From assembly GCF_000414115.1 (NCBI RefSeq), contig NZ_AOPZ01000302.1:1-42826 (forward strand): 42,826 bases of DNA. Reading direction: 5' to 3'. A program made the position numbers and the translations under genes. Within the stretch, counting starts at the first letter, position 1; each line of letters starts with the position of its first letter. The DNA is from Streptomyces aurantiacus JA 4570. GTDB lineage: Bacteria > Actinomycetota > Actinomycetes > Streptomycetales > Streptomycetaceae. The notes beneath the pieces are model-generated. The model was not told where the DNA came from and ran no database searches. It saw only the letters and a list, made by a program, of their open reading frames with translations. Shown piece by piece: positions 23,726-31,324 of the stretch.

Positions 23726-24697
23726 CTACCTCCGGGGAGTCGGGGTTGTGGGGGTGGTCGGGTTCGTGGCTTCTGCGGCGTCCAGCAGGTCCCACGCGAG
23801 CAGGCCCGCGCCCAGGCAGCCCGCCGCGTCGCCGAGCGCCGCGGGGACGATCTCGGGCAGCGTCTGGAACTGGACCACGCGGGCGGCGACGGCCGCGCGC
23901 AGCGGTGTGAACAAGGTTTCCCCGGCCTCCGCGAGGCCGCCACCGATGATCAGGGTGTGCGGGTCCAGCAGAGTGAGGGCGGTGAGCAGGCCGTCGGCGA
24001 GGGCGTCCACCGCGTTCTGCCAGACGTCCAGGGCGCGCGGGTCGCCGGAGCGGACGGCCTTCGCGCAGTCCGCGGCGTCCGCGGCCGGGTCGCCGCTCGC
24101 CTTCGCCCACGCCTCGCTCACCGCGGAGGCGGAGGCGAGGCGCTCCAGGCAGCCGCGCTGGCCGCAGCCGCAGGGCGGGCCGCCGGGGCGTACGACGATG
24201 TGGCCGATCTCGCCGGCCGAGCCGTGCGCGCCGGGCTCGATGCCGCCGTCGATGCCGATGGCGCCCGCGATGCCGGTGCCGAGCGGCACGAACAGGAAGC
24301 GGTCGGCGCCCTTGCCCGCGCCCAGGCGGCCCTCGGCGAGGCCGCCGGTGCGCACGTCGTGGCCGAGCGCCACGGGGATGCCTTCCAGGCGGGCGCTGAG
24401 GAGGCCGCGCAGGGGTACGTCGCTCCAGCCCAGGTTGGCCGCGTACACCGCGATGCCGTTCTCGGCGTCGACGATGCCGGGGACCGCGACGCCTGCCGCG
24501 GCCGCCGGTTCGCCGAGGTGGGCGAGGCCGTGGGCGCGGAGGTCGGCCGCGAAGTCGACGATCGACTCCACGACCGCGTCGGCGCCTCGGTCCCGCCCGG
24601 TCGGGCGGCGGGCCTCGTGCAGCAGCGCGCCGTCCGCCCCGACCAGGGCGGCCTTCATTCCTGTGCCGCCCACGTCCAGGGCGATGACATGTCTCAC
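23726..24697 (-). CDS. nagK: ROK-family N-acetylglucosamine kinase NagK
   Basis: The 323-aa ROK kinase would phosphorylate free GlcNAc taken up by ABC transport. The N-terminal phosphate-1 loop is ALDVGGTGMKAAL, and a second loop is PLGTGIAGAI. The ROK zinc site is seen in GPPCGCGQRGCLE (one His and three Cys expected; the Cys are present, with EIGHIVV supplying the His). The C-terminus has a Thr/Pro-rich tail of about 15 residues. GTG at 24697 is chosen since RHVIALDVGG directly follows; an in-frame ATG upstream at 24724 would overlap the dre box. Confidence 0.9.
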   Translation of the reverse strand: MRHVIALDVGGTGMKAALVGADGALLHEARRPTGRDRGADAVVESIVDFAADLRAHGLAHLGEPAAAAGVAVPGIVDAENGIAVYAANLGWSDVPLRGLLSARLEGIPVALGHDVRTGGLAEGRLGAGKGADRFLFVPLGTGIAGAIGIDGGIEPGAHGSAGEIGHIVVRPGGPPCGCGQRGCLERLASASAVSEAWAKASGDPAADAADCAKAVRSGDPRALDVWQNAVDALADGLLTALTLLDPHTLIIGGGLAEAGETLFTPLRAAVAARVVQFQTLPEIVPAALGDAAGCLGAGLLAWDLLDAAEATNPTTPTTPTPRR

Positions 24698-24723
24698 GGG
24701 GACAGTGTCGCGTGTGACCCGCA

Positions 24724-24739
24724 AGAGGTCTAGTCCACA
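24724..24739. promoter_or_regulatory. dre (DasR-responsive element) upstream of nagKA
   Basis: AGAGGTCTAGTCCACA matches 13 of 16 positions of AGTGGTCTAGACCACT. It lies 27 bp upstream of the nagK start. nagKA is an established DasR target, relieved by glucosamine-6-phosphate. Confidence 0.8.
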
Positions 24740-24756
24740 TGTTGCTGCGGCCGGGG

Positions 24757-24792
24757 GGCCTCGCAGGGGCGCCCCAGCGCACCCGCGAGGCC
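24757..24792 (-). terminator. Terminator of the SIS-domain gene
   Basis: GGCCTCGC (24757-24764) pairs with GCGAGGCC (24785-24792). Flanking G and C runs extend the stem. It separates the SIS gene from the nagKA promoter. Confidence 0.6.
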
Positions 24793-24806
24793 CACCCCCC
24801 GGGGGG

Positions 24807-25703
24807 CTAGCCGCCCAGGATTACGCTCCGCGTCAGGTTGCGGGGGCGGTCGGGGTTCTGGCCGCGGGACTCGGCGCGGGCGACGGCCAGGCGTTGGGCG
24901 CGGACGAGGTCGGCGAGGGGGTCCACCGCGTCGTGGGCGACGAGGACGCCGCCGACCCGGGCGACATCGTCGGCGAGGCCCTCCGGAAGCGCCCCGAACA
25001 TCCAGACGACCCGGCCGTGCCCGGCGATGGCGATGGGCCCGTGGCGGTACTCCATCGCCGGGTACGCCTCGGTCCACTCCCCGGCGGCCTCCCGCAGCTT
25101 CAGGGCCGCCTCGAGGGCGAGCCCGTACGTCCAGCCCCGCCCCAGGAACGTCCACTGCTCGGCCGCGAGGACGGCGGGCGGCAGCGGCTCGGAGACGGCG
25201 ACCTCCGCGTCGGCCGCCGCCTCCGCGACCGACTTCACCCCGGGGATGTCGCCGAGCCCCGCCCGCAGGAACGCGAGCGCCGTCGTGGCGAACCGGGTCT
25301 GCACGACGGACTCCTCGTCGGCCCAGTCGAGGACGGCCACCGCGTCCGCCGCGTCCATGACGGGAGTGGCCGGGTCGCCGGTGAGGGCGAGCGTCGGTAC
25401 GACACCGCGGAGGGCGCCGAGGAGTTCCAGGACCTCCGTCGTCGTACCGGACCGGGTGATGGCGACCACCCGGTCGTAGGCCCGCCCCGAGGGGAACTCG
25501 GACGACGCGAACGCGTCCGTCTCGCCCTGCCCGGCCGCCTCCCGCAGCGCCGCGTACGCGAGCGCCATGAACCAGGACGTGCCGCACCCGGTGACGGCGA
25601 CCCGCTCGCCCGGCTTCGGCAGCCCGTCGAACGCGGCCGCGGCCTCGGCGGCCCGCCGCCAGCAGTCGGGCTGGGTGGCTATCTCTTCTGCGGTACGCGA
25701 CAT
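24807..25703 (-). CDS. SIS-domain sugar-phosphate isomerase/deaminase (AgaS-like)
   Basis: The 298-aa protein has two SIS domains. The first shows the phosphosugar loop TGCGTSWFMALAYA and the serine motif ITRSGTTTEVLEL. The second carries GRGWTYGLALEAALKLREAAG and AMEYRHGPIAI, typical of GlmS-C-terminal and AgaS proteins. There is no glutaminase domain, so it would act as a deaminase/isomerase on glucosamine-6-P or galactosamine-6-P and not make it from glutamine. It fits between NagA and the PfkB/aldolase pair. AAGGAG precedes the ATG at 25703. It is divergent from the binding-protein gene. Confidence 0.85.
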   Translation of the reverse strand: MSRTAEEIATQPDCWRRAAEAAAAFDGLPKPGERVAVTGCGTSWFMALAYAALREAAGQGETDAFASSEFPSGRAYDRVVAITRSGTTTEVLELLGALRGVVPTLALTGDPATPVMDAADAVAVLDWADEESVVQTRFATTALAFLRAGLGDIPGVKSVAEAAADAEVAVSEPLPPAVLAAEQWTFLGRGWTYGLALEAALKLREAAGEWTEAYPAMEYRHGPIAIAGHGRVVWMFGALPEGLADDVARVGGVLVAHDAVDPLADLVRAQRLAVARAESRGQNPDRPRNLTRSVILGG

Positions 25704-25840
25704 GTGCCAAGGCTCCTTGCCGGTGCGGGAGTTGTCCCAGGTGGTGGACGTGCGGCACGGTGGGCCGTGCCCAGTGCAGTGCTTAGCAGCAAGGCGCGGG
25801 ACCCGGCAATAAGCCAAGGCCGTTGCAGAAGTGATACTCG

Positions 25841-25856
25841 GGTGGTGTAGACCTTG
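25841..25856. promoter_or_regulatory. dre-like box between the SIS gene and the binding-protein gene
   Basis: GGTGGTGTAGACCTTG matches 11 of 16 dre positions and keeps the TAGACC half. It lies 59 bp upstream of the GTG at 25915 and could serve either divergent gene. Confidence 0.45.
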
Positions 25857-25914
25857 TATCGGAACGCGAGGGAAACTCGCTGTTCAGCAAGGAACGACGA
25901 GGGTGGGAACAGCA

Positions 25915-27186
25915 GTGCAGCGGCGCGTGACAGGTCTGACCGCGGCGGTGGCCGCGCTGAGCATGACGGCGCTGCTCGCCGGCTGCGGCAGTGACTCCGG
26001 CGACTCCGGTGACGTCACCCTCAAACTCGTCGCCGCCGACTACGGCGACTCCCCGGCCAACAGCTCCAAGAAGTACTGGGCCGACCTGACCAAGAAGTTC
26101 GAGGCCGAGAACCCGAACATCAAGGTCGACGTGAGCGTCTACTCCTGGACGGACGTCGACCGCAAGGTCAAGGAGATGGTGAAGGACGGGGAGGCCCCCG
26201 ACCTCGCCCAGATCGGCGCGTACGCCGACTACGCCGCGCAGGACAAGCTGTACAGCGCCGACGACCTGCTCTCCATCCCCACCCAGGCCGACTTCCTCGC
26301 GCCGCTCTCGAAGGCCGGCGAGGTGAACCGCGTGCAGTACGGCATGCCGTTCGCCGCGTCCACGCGCCTGCTCTTCTACAACGAGAAGCTGTTCAAGAGC
26401 GCCGGCGTGAAGCCGCCGCAGAGCTGGCCCGAGCTGCAGGCCGCCGCGCAGAAGCTGAAGGCCCGCGGCGTGAAGATCCCCTTCGCGCTGCCGCTCGGCC
26501 CGGAGGAGGCGCAGGCCGAGACGATGCAGTGGCTGCTCGCCGGTGGCGGCGGCTACACCGACAACGTCGACTCGTACGCCATCGACTCCAAGCAGAACAT
26601 CAACACCTTCGAATGGCTGAAGGACGAGATGGTCGGCAAGGGCCTCACCGGCCCGACCCCGCCCGCCGAGCTGGACCGCGCCGAGGCGTTCGCGGCCTTC
26701 ACGCGCGGCGACGTCGGCATGCTCAACGGCCACCCGACGCTGATGCAGATGTCGGCCAAGAAGGGCCTGAAGTACGGCATGGTGCCGCTGCCCGGCGTCA
26801 ACGGCAAGGCCCAGTCCACGATGGGCGTCGCCGACTGGATGATGGCCTTCAAGCAGAACGGCAACCGCGAGGAGATCGGCGACTTCCTCGACTTCGTCTA
26901 CAGCAAGAAGAACGTCCTGGACTTCTCGCGGGAGTACGACCTGCTGCCCGTGACGACCTCCGCGTCGCAGGAGATGGCGGGGAACAAGAAGGACGCGGCG
27001 AAGCTCGGCGAGTTCCTGAAGGAGCTGCCGACCTCGCAGCTCTACCCCGTCGGCAAGGTGTCGTGGGCGCAGGTCTCCGTGCAGGTCAAGAAGTACATCG
27101 GCAAGACCGTCGGCCCGAACGGCAACCCCAAGGCCATCCTCGGCCAGATCGAGTCGAAGGCGGCCGCGGAGGAGAACGCGCAGTAA
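25915..27186 (+). CDS. ABC transporter sugar-binding lipoprotein without permease genes
   Basis: The 423-aa family-1 extracellular solute-binding protein has a lipoprotein signal (LLAGC, Cys24). Its periplasmic-type fold is marked by KFEAENPNIKVDVSVYSW, GEAPDLAQIGAYADYAAQ, YGMPFAASTRLLFYNEKLF and FTRGDVGMLNGHPTLMQM. It would capture a sugar outside the membrane, probably an amino sugar given its neighbours. No membrane permease genes follow, so it must share permeases encoded elsewhere; MsiK (1649-2785) is the natural ATPase. GTG at 25915 follows GGTGGGA. Confidence 0.9.
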   Translation: MQRRVTGLTAAVAALSMTALLAGCGSDSGDSGDVTLKLVAADYGDSPANSSKKYWADLTKKFEAENPNIKVDVSVYSWTDVDRKVKEMVKDGEAPDLAQIGAYADYAAQDKLYSADDLLSIPTQADFLAPLSKAGEVNRVQYGMPFAASTRLLFYNEKLFKSAGVKPPQSWPELQAAAQKLKARGVKIPFALPLGPEEAQAETMQWLLAGGGGYTDNVDSYAIDSKQNINTFEWLKDEMVGKGLTGPTPPAELDRAEAFAAFTRGDVGMLNGHPTLMQMSAKKGLKYGMVPLPGVNGKAQSTMGVADWMMAFKQNGNREEIGDFLDFVYSKKNVLDFSREYDLLPVTTSASQEMAGNKKDAAKLGEFLKELPTSQLYPVGKVSWAQVSVQVKKYIGKTVGPNGNPKAILGQIESKAAAEENAQ

Positions 27187-27202
27187 GGCGTCCGGGGCGG
27201 GT

Positions 27203-27208
27203 TAGCGT
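27203..27208 (+). promoter_or_regulatory. -10 hexamer TAGCGT, leaderless start of the DUF3263 gene
   Basis: The hexamer is followed by 7 nt and the ATG at 27216, 17 nt after the binding-protein stop. Confidence 0.6.
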
Positions 27209-27215
27209 GGACGCC

Positions 27216-27488
27216 ATGACGGACGACGGTCTCCTGCCGGAGCACGACGGTCGCCCCGGCGACGGCGGCCTCTCCGCGCGCGCCAAGGCGGTGCTCGCCC
27301 TTGAGCGGCGCAACTGGGCCGGGCCCGGTGCCAAGGAGCGGGCCATCCGTGAGGAGCTGGGGCTGGCCCCGGTCCGCTACTACCAGATCCTCAACGCGCT
27401 CCTCGACGACGAGCGCGCCCTCGCCCACGATCCGGTCACCGTGAACCGACTCCGGCGGGTTCGACAGGCGCGGCGCGCCGAGCGTTGA
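27216..27488 (+). CDS. DUF3263 small protein
   Basis: The 90-aa basic protein carries the conserved DUF3263 pattern LALERRNWAGPGAKERAIRE, then GLAPVRYYQILNALLDD (about residues 25-65). The helices look like a helix-turn-helix, so DNA or RNA binding is possible but unproven. It precedes otsB, an arrangement shared by several actinobacteria. The ATG is selected because of the -10 element; the GTG at 27207 lies inside that hexamer. Confidence 0.8.
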   Translation: MTDDGLLPEHDGRPGDGGLSARAKAVLALERRNWAGPGAKERAIREELGLAPVRYYQILNALLDDERALAHDPVTVNRLRRVRQARRAER

Positions 27489-27491
27489 GGT

Positions 27492-27497
27492 TATGGT
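27492..27497 (+). promoter_or_regulatory. -10 hexamer TATGGT, leaderless start of otsB
   Basis: The hexamer is followed by 6 nt and the ATG at 27504. The stop of the previous gene is 3 nt upstream. Confidence 0.65.
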
Positions 27498-27503
27498 CGG
27501 GCC

Positions 27504-28358
27504 ATGGGTGACCTGACGCACTCCTCGCCGTTGCCGCAGCCGCTGACGCCCGCCGGGCGGGACGGGCTCGCCGCGATCCTGGCCCGGCCCGAACGCGCCG
27601 TGATCGCCCTGGACTTCGACGGGACGCTGGCGCCGATCGTGCCCGACCCGGAGCAGGCGCGGGCCCACCCGGACGCGGTGCCCGCGCTTGCCGCGCTCGC
27701 GCCGAAGGTCCGCTCCGTCGCCGTCGTCACCGGCCGGCCCGCCGGGGTCGCCGTCCGCTACGGCGGGCTCGCCGGGGTGCCCGGGCTCGAGCGCCTCGTC
27801 GTCCTCGGGCACTACGGCGCCGAGCGGTGGGACGCCGTCAGCGGGACCGTCCAGGCCGCGGAGCCGCACCCCGGGGTCGCCGCGGTGCGGGCCGAGCTTC
27901 CCGGGTTCCTGGACGCGATCGGCGCGTGGCGGGGTACCTGGATCGAGGAGAAGGGGCGGGCTGTCGCGGTGCACACGCGGCGGGCGCGCGATCCGCAGGC
28001 CGCGTTCGACGCCCTGCGCGGACCGCTGGCCGAGCTGGCCGCCCGCCACGGGCTGATTGTCGAACCCGGCCGCCTCGTCCTGGAGTTGCGGCCCCCGGGT
28101 GTCGACAAGGGGGTGGCTCTCGTCGACTACGTACGTGAGGTGGGCGCCGAGTCCGTCCTGTACGCCGGGGACGACCTCGGGGACCTGCCCGCGTTCGCCG
28201 CCGTCGACAAGCTGCGCTCCGGCGGGGACGTACGCGGCCTCCTGGTGTGCAGCGGCAGCGCGGAGGTCACGGAACTCTCCGACCGAGCCGACCTGGTGGT
28301 CCCCGGCCCCCCGGGCGTGGTGACCCTCCTGTCGACCTTGGCCACTCAACTGCCTTGA
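27504..28358 (+). CDS. otsB: Trehalose-6-phosphate phosphatase
   Basis: The 284-aa HAD-superfamily phosphatase removes phosphate from trehalose-6-P. HAD motif I is ALDFDGTLAPI (nucleophile and acid Asp), motif II VVTGRPAG, motif III Lys in DKGVALVDY and motif IV YAGDDLGDLPAF. The cap-region sequence IEEKGRAVAVHTR fits OtsB. It converges on otsA, and the pair supplies the OtsAB route to trehalose, the spore stress protectant in Streptomyces. Confidence 0.92.
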   Translation: MGDLTHSSPLPQPLTPAGRDGLAAILARPERAVIALDFDGTLAPIVPDPEQARAHPDAVPALAALAPKVRSVAVVTGRPAGVAVRYGGLAGVPGLERLVVLGHYGAERWDAVSGTVQAAEPHPGVAAVRAELPGFLDAIGAWRGTWIEEKGRAVAVHTRRARDPQAAFDALRGPLAELAARHGLIVEPGRLVLELRPPGVDKGVALVDYVREVGAESVLYAGDDLGDLPAFAAVDKLRSGGDVRGLLVCSGSAEVTELSDRADLVVPGPPGVVTLLSTLATQLP

Positions 28359-28505
28359 CAGCAGGTAAGAACCGGTTGCTGCAGACGCCGAACTGCCGTG
28401 CCCGGCACCGGGAGGCAGGCCGACGCGGACCGTTGGCCGACCGGGGCGTGGACTACGGCCCGAAGCCGCTGGTCGGCTGGAAACGGGTGGGCGGGTGGGA
28501 GAGAT

Positions 28506-28524
28506 CCCGCCGCGGAGCGGCGGG
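28506..28524. terminator. Hairpin between convergent otsB and otsA
   Basis: CCCGCCGC-gga-GCGGCGGG forms an 8-bp stem, 6 bp beyond the otsA stop. The remaining spacer 28359-28505 shows no feature. Confidence 0.6.
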
Positions 28525-28529
28525 GCTTG

Positions 28530-29918
28530 TCAGGGGGCCAGGGCGTGCAACTGGTCCAGGAACCACTGGGACGGCGGAAGAGCCGTCGCGGCCGCGGCCA
28601 GCCGCTTCGTGCGCTCCGCGCGTTCCGCGGAGGACATGGTGAGCGCTGCATGCAGCGCCTGCCCCGTGCCGGAAACGTCGTACGGATTGACGACGACCGC
28701 GTCCTCCCCGAGCTCCTCGAAGGCCCCGGCCTCCCGGGAAAGCACCAGCGCACACCCCTCGTCGGAGACGACCGGCACCTCCTTGGCCACGAGGTTCATC
28801 CCGTCCCGGATGGGATTGACGAGGGCTACGTCGGCCAGCCGGTACGCCGCGAGCGAGCGCGCGAAGTCGTCCTTGACGTGGAGGAGGACGGGCGTCCAGT
28901 CATCCGTCCCGTACGCGGAGTTGATCGCGGAGGCGACCCGCGACACCTCCGCGGTGTAGTCGCGGTACACCGCGAGATCCTGCCGCGAGGGATAGGCGAA
29001 CGCGACATGCACGACCCGCCCGCGCCACTCCGGCCGCTCCTCCAGAAGCAGCCGGTAGGCATGCAGCCCGCGCACGATGTTCTTGGAGAGCTCGGTCCGG
29101 TCCACCCGGACGATGACCTTCCGGTCGGGCCCGATCTGCTCCCGCAGCGCGGAAAGCCGCTCCTCGACGTCCGCCCGCCGCGCCCGCTCCCGCAGGAAGT
29201 CCGCGTCGGCCCCGAGCCCGTGCACCCCGACGCGCGTCCCCGACGTACCGCCGAGGACCGCCACGCAGCACTCGGTGAACGCGTCCGCCCACCGCCCGGT
29301 GAGGAACCCGAGCCGGTCCGCGCCGAGCATCCCGCGCAGCACCTGCTCCGCGATGTCGTCCGGCAGCATCCGGAAGTAGTCGACGGGCGCCCACGGCGTG
29401 TGCGAGAAGTGCCCGATGCGCAGGTCGGGGCGCAGCTCGCGGAGCATCCCCGGCACCAGCGTCAGGTGGTAGTCCTGCACGAGCACCGCCGCGCCGTCGG
29501 CGGCGCTCTCGGCGAGGGCCTCGGCGAAGGCCCGGTTGTACGTCTCGTACGAAGCCCACTGCGCCCGGAACTCCGGCCCGAAAGCGGGCTCCAACGGCGT
29601 CTGGTACAGCATGTGGTGCACGAACCACAGCACCGAGTTCGCGATGCCGTTGTACGCGTCGGCGTGCACGGCGGCGTCGATGTCGAGCATCCGCACGCCC
29701 GGCTCGCCGATGCCGCGCCGCACGGCCTCCCGGTCGCCCTCGCCCAGCGCGGAGCACACCCACAGCGCGTCCGCCTCGTCACCGATGGCGCTGAGCCCGG
29801 AGACGAGCCCGCCACCGCCCCGCTTGGCGTCCAGCGTCCCGTCGTCACCGAGGGAGTACGTCACCGGGCCGCGGTTGGACGCGACGAGGACCTGGGCGAC
29901 CGCTTGCTCGGAAACCAT
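28530..29918 (-). CDS. otsA: Trehalose-6-phosphate synthase (GT20), actinobacterial variant
   Basis: The 462-aa glycosyltransferase should join NDP-glucose and glucose-6-P. GT20 features: ASNRGPVTY at the N-terminus, the glycine loop RGGGGLVSGL, QDYHLTLVP, GHFSHTPWAPVDYFRMLP, and the nucleotide/donor site VNPIRDGMNLVAKE with LSREAGAFEELGEDA. The catalytic Arg/Lys segment reads VDRTELSKNIVRG, where E. coli has ERLDYSKG. Arg and Lys are kept but the context resembles the VldE/ValL pseudo-glycosyltransferase branch. I favour a true OtsA because otsB lies opposite. TAGGTT 7 nt upstream indicates a leaderless mRNA. Confidence 0.85.
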   Translation of the reverse strand: MVSEQAVAQVLVASNRGPVTYSLGDDGTLDAKRGGGGLVSGLSAIGDEADALWVCSALGEGDREAVRRGIGEPGVRMLDIDAAVHADAYNGIANSVLWFVHHMLYQTPLEPAFGPEFRAQWASYETYNRAFAEALAESAADGAAVLVQDYHLTLVPGMLRELRPDLRIGHFSHTPWAPVDYFRMLPDDIAEQVLRGMLGADRLGFLTGRWADAFTECCVAVLGGTSGTRVGVHGLGADADFLRERARRADVEERLSALREQIGPDRKVIVRVDRTELSKNIVRGLHAYRLLLEERPEWRGRVVHVAFAYPSRQDLAVYRDYTAEVSRVASAINSAYGTDDWTPVLLHVKDDFARSLAAYRLADVALVNPIRDGMNLVAKEVPVVSDEGCALVLSREAGAFEELGEDAVVVNPYDVSGTGQALHAALTMSSAERAERTKRLAAAATALPPSQWFLDQLHALAP

Positions 29919-29925
29919 GTGCCGA

Positions 29926-29931
29926 AACCTA
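29926..29931 (-). promoter_or_regulatory. -10 hexamer TAGGTT, leaderless start of otsA
   Basis: The hexamer is followed by 7 nt and the ATG at 29918. Confidence 0.65.
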
Positions 29932-29999
29932 GCCGCTCACGGAAACCCTCAAACGTACGTCCGGGGAACGTCACATCTCTGCCGGAGGCGAACCCGCCG

Positions 30000-30013
30000 G
30001 GCCGTATACGGCC
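30000..30013 (-). terminator. Short palindrome after gpgS
   Basis: GGCCGTATACGGCC is a 14-bp perfect palindrome 4 bp past the gpgS stop. It could act as a weak terminator. Confidence 0.35.
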
Positions 30014-30017
30014 GGGC

Positions 30018-30989
30018 TCAGGCGACCCGCCGCGCCGCGTACTCCGCCACCTCCGTCATCGGCGGCCGCTCCTCCGTGTCCACCGCGTACGTCCGCGGCT
30101 CGAAGCCGTCCTCGCCGCGCACGAACTGCGTGAGTTCGGGGCGTACGAGATGGGCGCGGGCGAGCCGCAGCTGCGCGGTGCGGTAGATCGCCGCCGCCAT
30201 CCGCCCCAGCGCCTGCCCGTCCTGGTGCCGGTGCCTGCGCACGCCGACGTCGACCTGCGCGAGCGCGTCCAGGCCCACGGTGTGCAGCGCGTCGACGAGC
30301 AGGCCGACCTCCACGCCGTACCCGACGGGGAACGGGAGGCGTTCGAGCAGCGACCTGCGGGCCGCGTACTCCCCGCCGAGCGGCTGCACGAAGCCCGCGA
30401 GCTGCGGCCAGTGCATGTTCAGCAGGGGGCGCGCCATCAGCTCGGTCACCCTTCCTCCTTGCTCGCCTCCGGCGAGACGGCCGCCCCGACCTGCGGCCTC
30501 GCCGAGCGGGCGGTCGTACATCGCCTTCACGAAGTCCACGTCGGGATCGGTGAGCAGCGGCCCCACGATCCCGGTGACGAAGTCCGCCGAGAACTCCTTC
30601 AGGTCGGCGTCGACGAACGCCACGATGTCACCGCCCGTGACCAGGAGTGAGCGCCACAGCACCTCGCCCTTGCCCGGCATCGCGGGCAGCCGCGGCAGGA
30701 TGTCGTCCCGGTGCACCACCCGCGCCCCGGCGGCCGCGGCGACCTCGGCCGTGCGGTCCGCCGAGCCGGAGTCGACGACCACCAGCTCGTCGACGAGCTG
30801 GACCTTCTCCATCAGCTCACGGCGGATCTCGGCGACGATCTCACCGACCGTCTCCTCCTCGTCGAGCGCGGGCAGCACGACGCTCACCGAGGCGCCTGCG
30901 GCACGCTTGGCGGCGGTGAGCTGATGCGTCGGGCGGTCGGCGACGGACCAGGAACGCCTGCTCAGCCAGCGCTCGACCTCTTCCAGCAC
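30018..30989 (-). CDS. gpgS: Glucosyl-3-phosphoglycerate synthase-like GT81 glycosyltransferase
   Basis: The 323-aa GT-A fold enzyme would transfer glucose from NDP-glucose to 3-phosphoglycerate, giving the precursor of glucosylglycerate and methylglucose polysaccharides. It shows SVVLPALDEEETVGEIV at the donor site, VDSGSADRT, the metal-binding DxD in FVDADLKEF, and the acceptor-side PLGGEYAARRSLLERLPFPVGYGVEVGLL. A Gly-rich insertion (GEAAGRGGRLAGGEQGGR) precedes VTELMARPLLN. The GTG at 30989 follows GGGAGG. It lies beside otsAB, a further compatible-solute link. Confidence 0.88.
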   Translation of the reverse strand: MLEEVERWLSRRSWSVADRPTHQLTAAKRAAGASVSVVLPALDEEETVGEIVAEIRRELMEKVQLVDELVVVDSGSADRTAEVAAAAGARVVHRDDILPRLPAMPGKGEVLWRSLLVTGGDIVAFVDADLKEFSADFVTGIVGPLLTDPDVDFVKAMYDRPLGEAAGRGGRLAGGEQGGRVTELMARPLLNMHWPQLAGFVQPLGGEYAARRSLLERLPFPVGYGVEVGLLVDALHTVGLDALAQVDVGVRRHRHQDGQALGRMAAAIYRTAQLRLARAHLVRPELTQFVRGEDGFEPRTYAVDTEERPPMTEVAEYAARRVA

Positions 30990-31056
30990 GCGCGTCCTCC
31001 CGGTTGTGATCCATCTCGCGCATCGGACGACTATCTCAAGGGTCCAAGGCTTCGGT

Positions 31057-31062
31057 TACAGT
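31057..31062 (+). promoter_or_regulatory. Candidate -10 for the riboswitch transcript
   Basis: TACAGT would start transcription near 31069, 19 nt before the leader ORF and about 100 nt before the riboswitch. The -35 is not clear. Confidence 0.45.
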
Positions 31063-31087
31063 CTTGAACAACGCCGGTGACCATCGC

Positions 31088-31138
31088 ATGTCGGGGGTCG
31101 CCGCCGCGTTCCGGATCGACAACAAGATCGACAACTGA
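31088..31138 (+). CDS. Putative 16-codon leader peptide upstream of the SAM riboswitch
   Basis: An ATG at 31088 with GGTGA seven nt upstream opens a frame encoding MSGVAAAFRIDNKIDN, ended by TGA at 31136. Every sense codon ends in G or C, as in real Streptomyces genes, while the flanking leader is AT-richer. The stop lies 32 nt before the first riboswitch helix. It shows no run of Met or Cys codons, so classic attenuation by amino-acid supply is not obvious. I do not recognise the peptide. It might be a translated leader affecting riboswitch folding, or a remnant of an older gene end. Confidence 0.45.
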   Translation: MSGVAAAFRIDNKIDN

Positions 31139-31156
31139 AACCCACAACTGAAACCC
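31131..31156. repeat. Two tandem 13-bp repeats between leader ORF and riboswitch
   Basis: ACAACTGAAACCC occurs twice in tandem. The first copy overlaps the stop of the leader ORF. Just before it, GATCGACAAC also occurs twice (31114-31123 and 31126-31135). Confidence 0.7.
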
Positions 31157-31170
31157 ACAATCGAATACCG

Positions 31171-31324
31171 CTCATCCAGAGGGGCAGAGGGATACGGCCC
31201 GTTGAAGCCCCGGCAACCCTCCAGCCGGTCTCGTACGTACGCCGCCGTCGCGGCGCCGCGAGGCTCCCGGCTAGGGAAGGTGCCAATTCCGTCTCGCGGC
31301 GAGATGCGTCGCGAGGAAGATGAG
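31171..31324 (+). ncRNA. SAM-I (S-box) riboswitch
   Basis: Helix P1 is formed by CTCATC (31171-31176) and GATGAG (31319-31324). Between them lie the conserved S-box blocks: CAGAGGGGCAGAGGGA, the core GAAGCCCCGGCAACCCTCC, then GGGAAGGTGCCAATTCC. An additional variable hairpin (about 31292-31315) matches P4. The RNA binds S-adenosylmethionine, and in S-box RNAs binding turns expression off. Here the GAGGAG ribosome site (31322-31327) overlaps the 3' strand of P1, so ligand-bound P1 could directly hide it. Confidence 0.9.
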
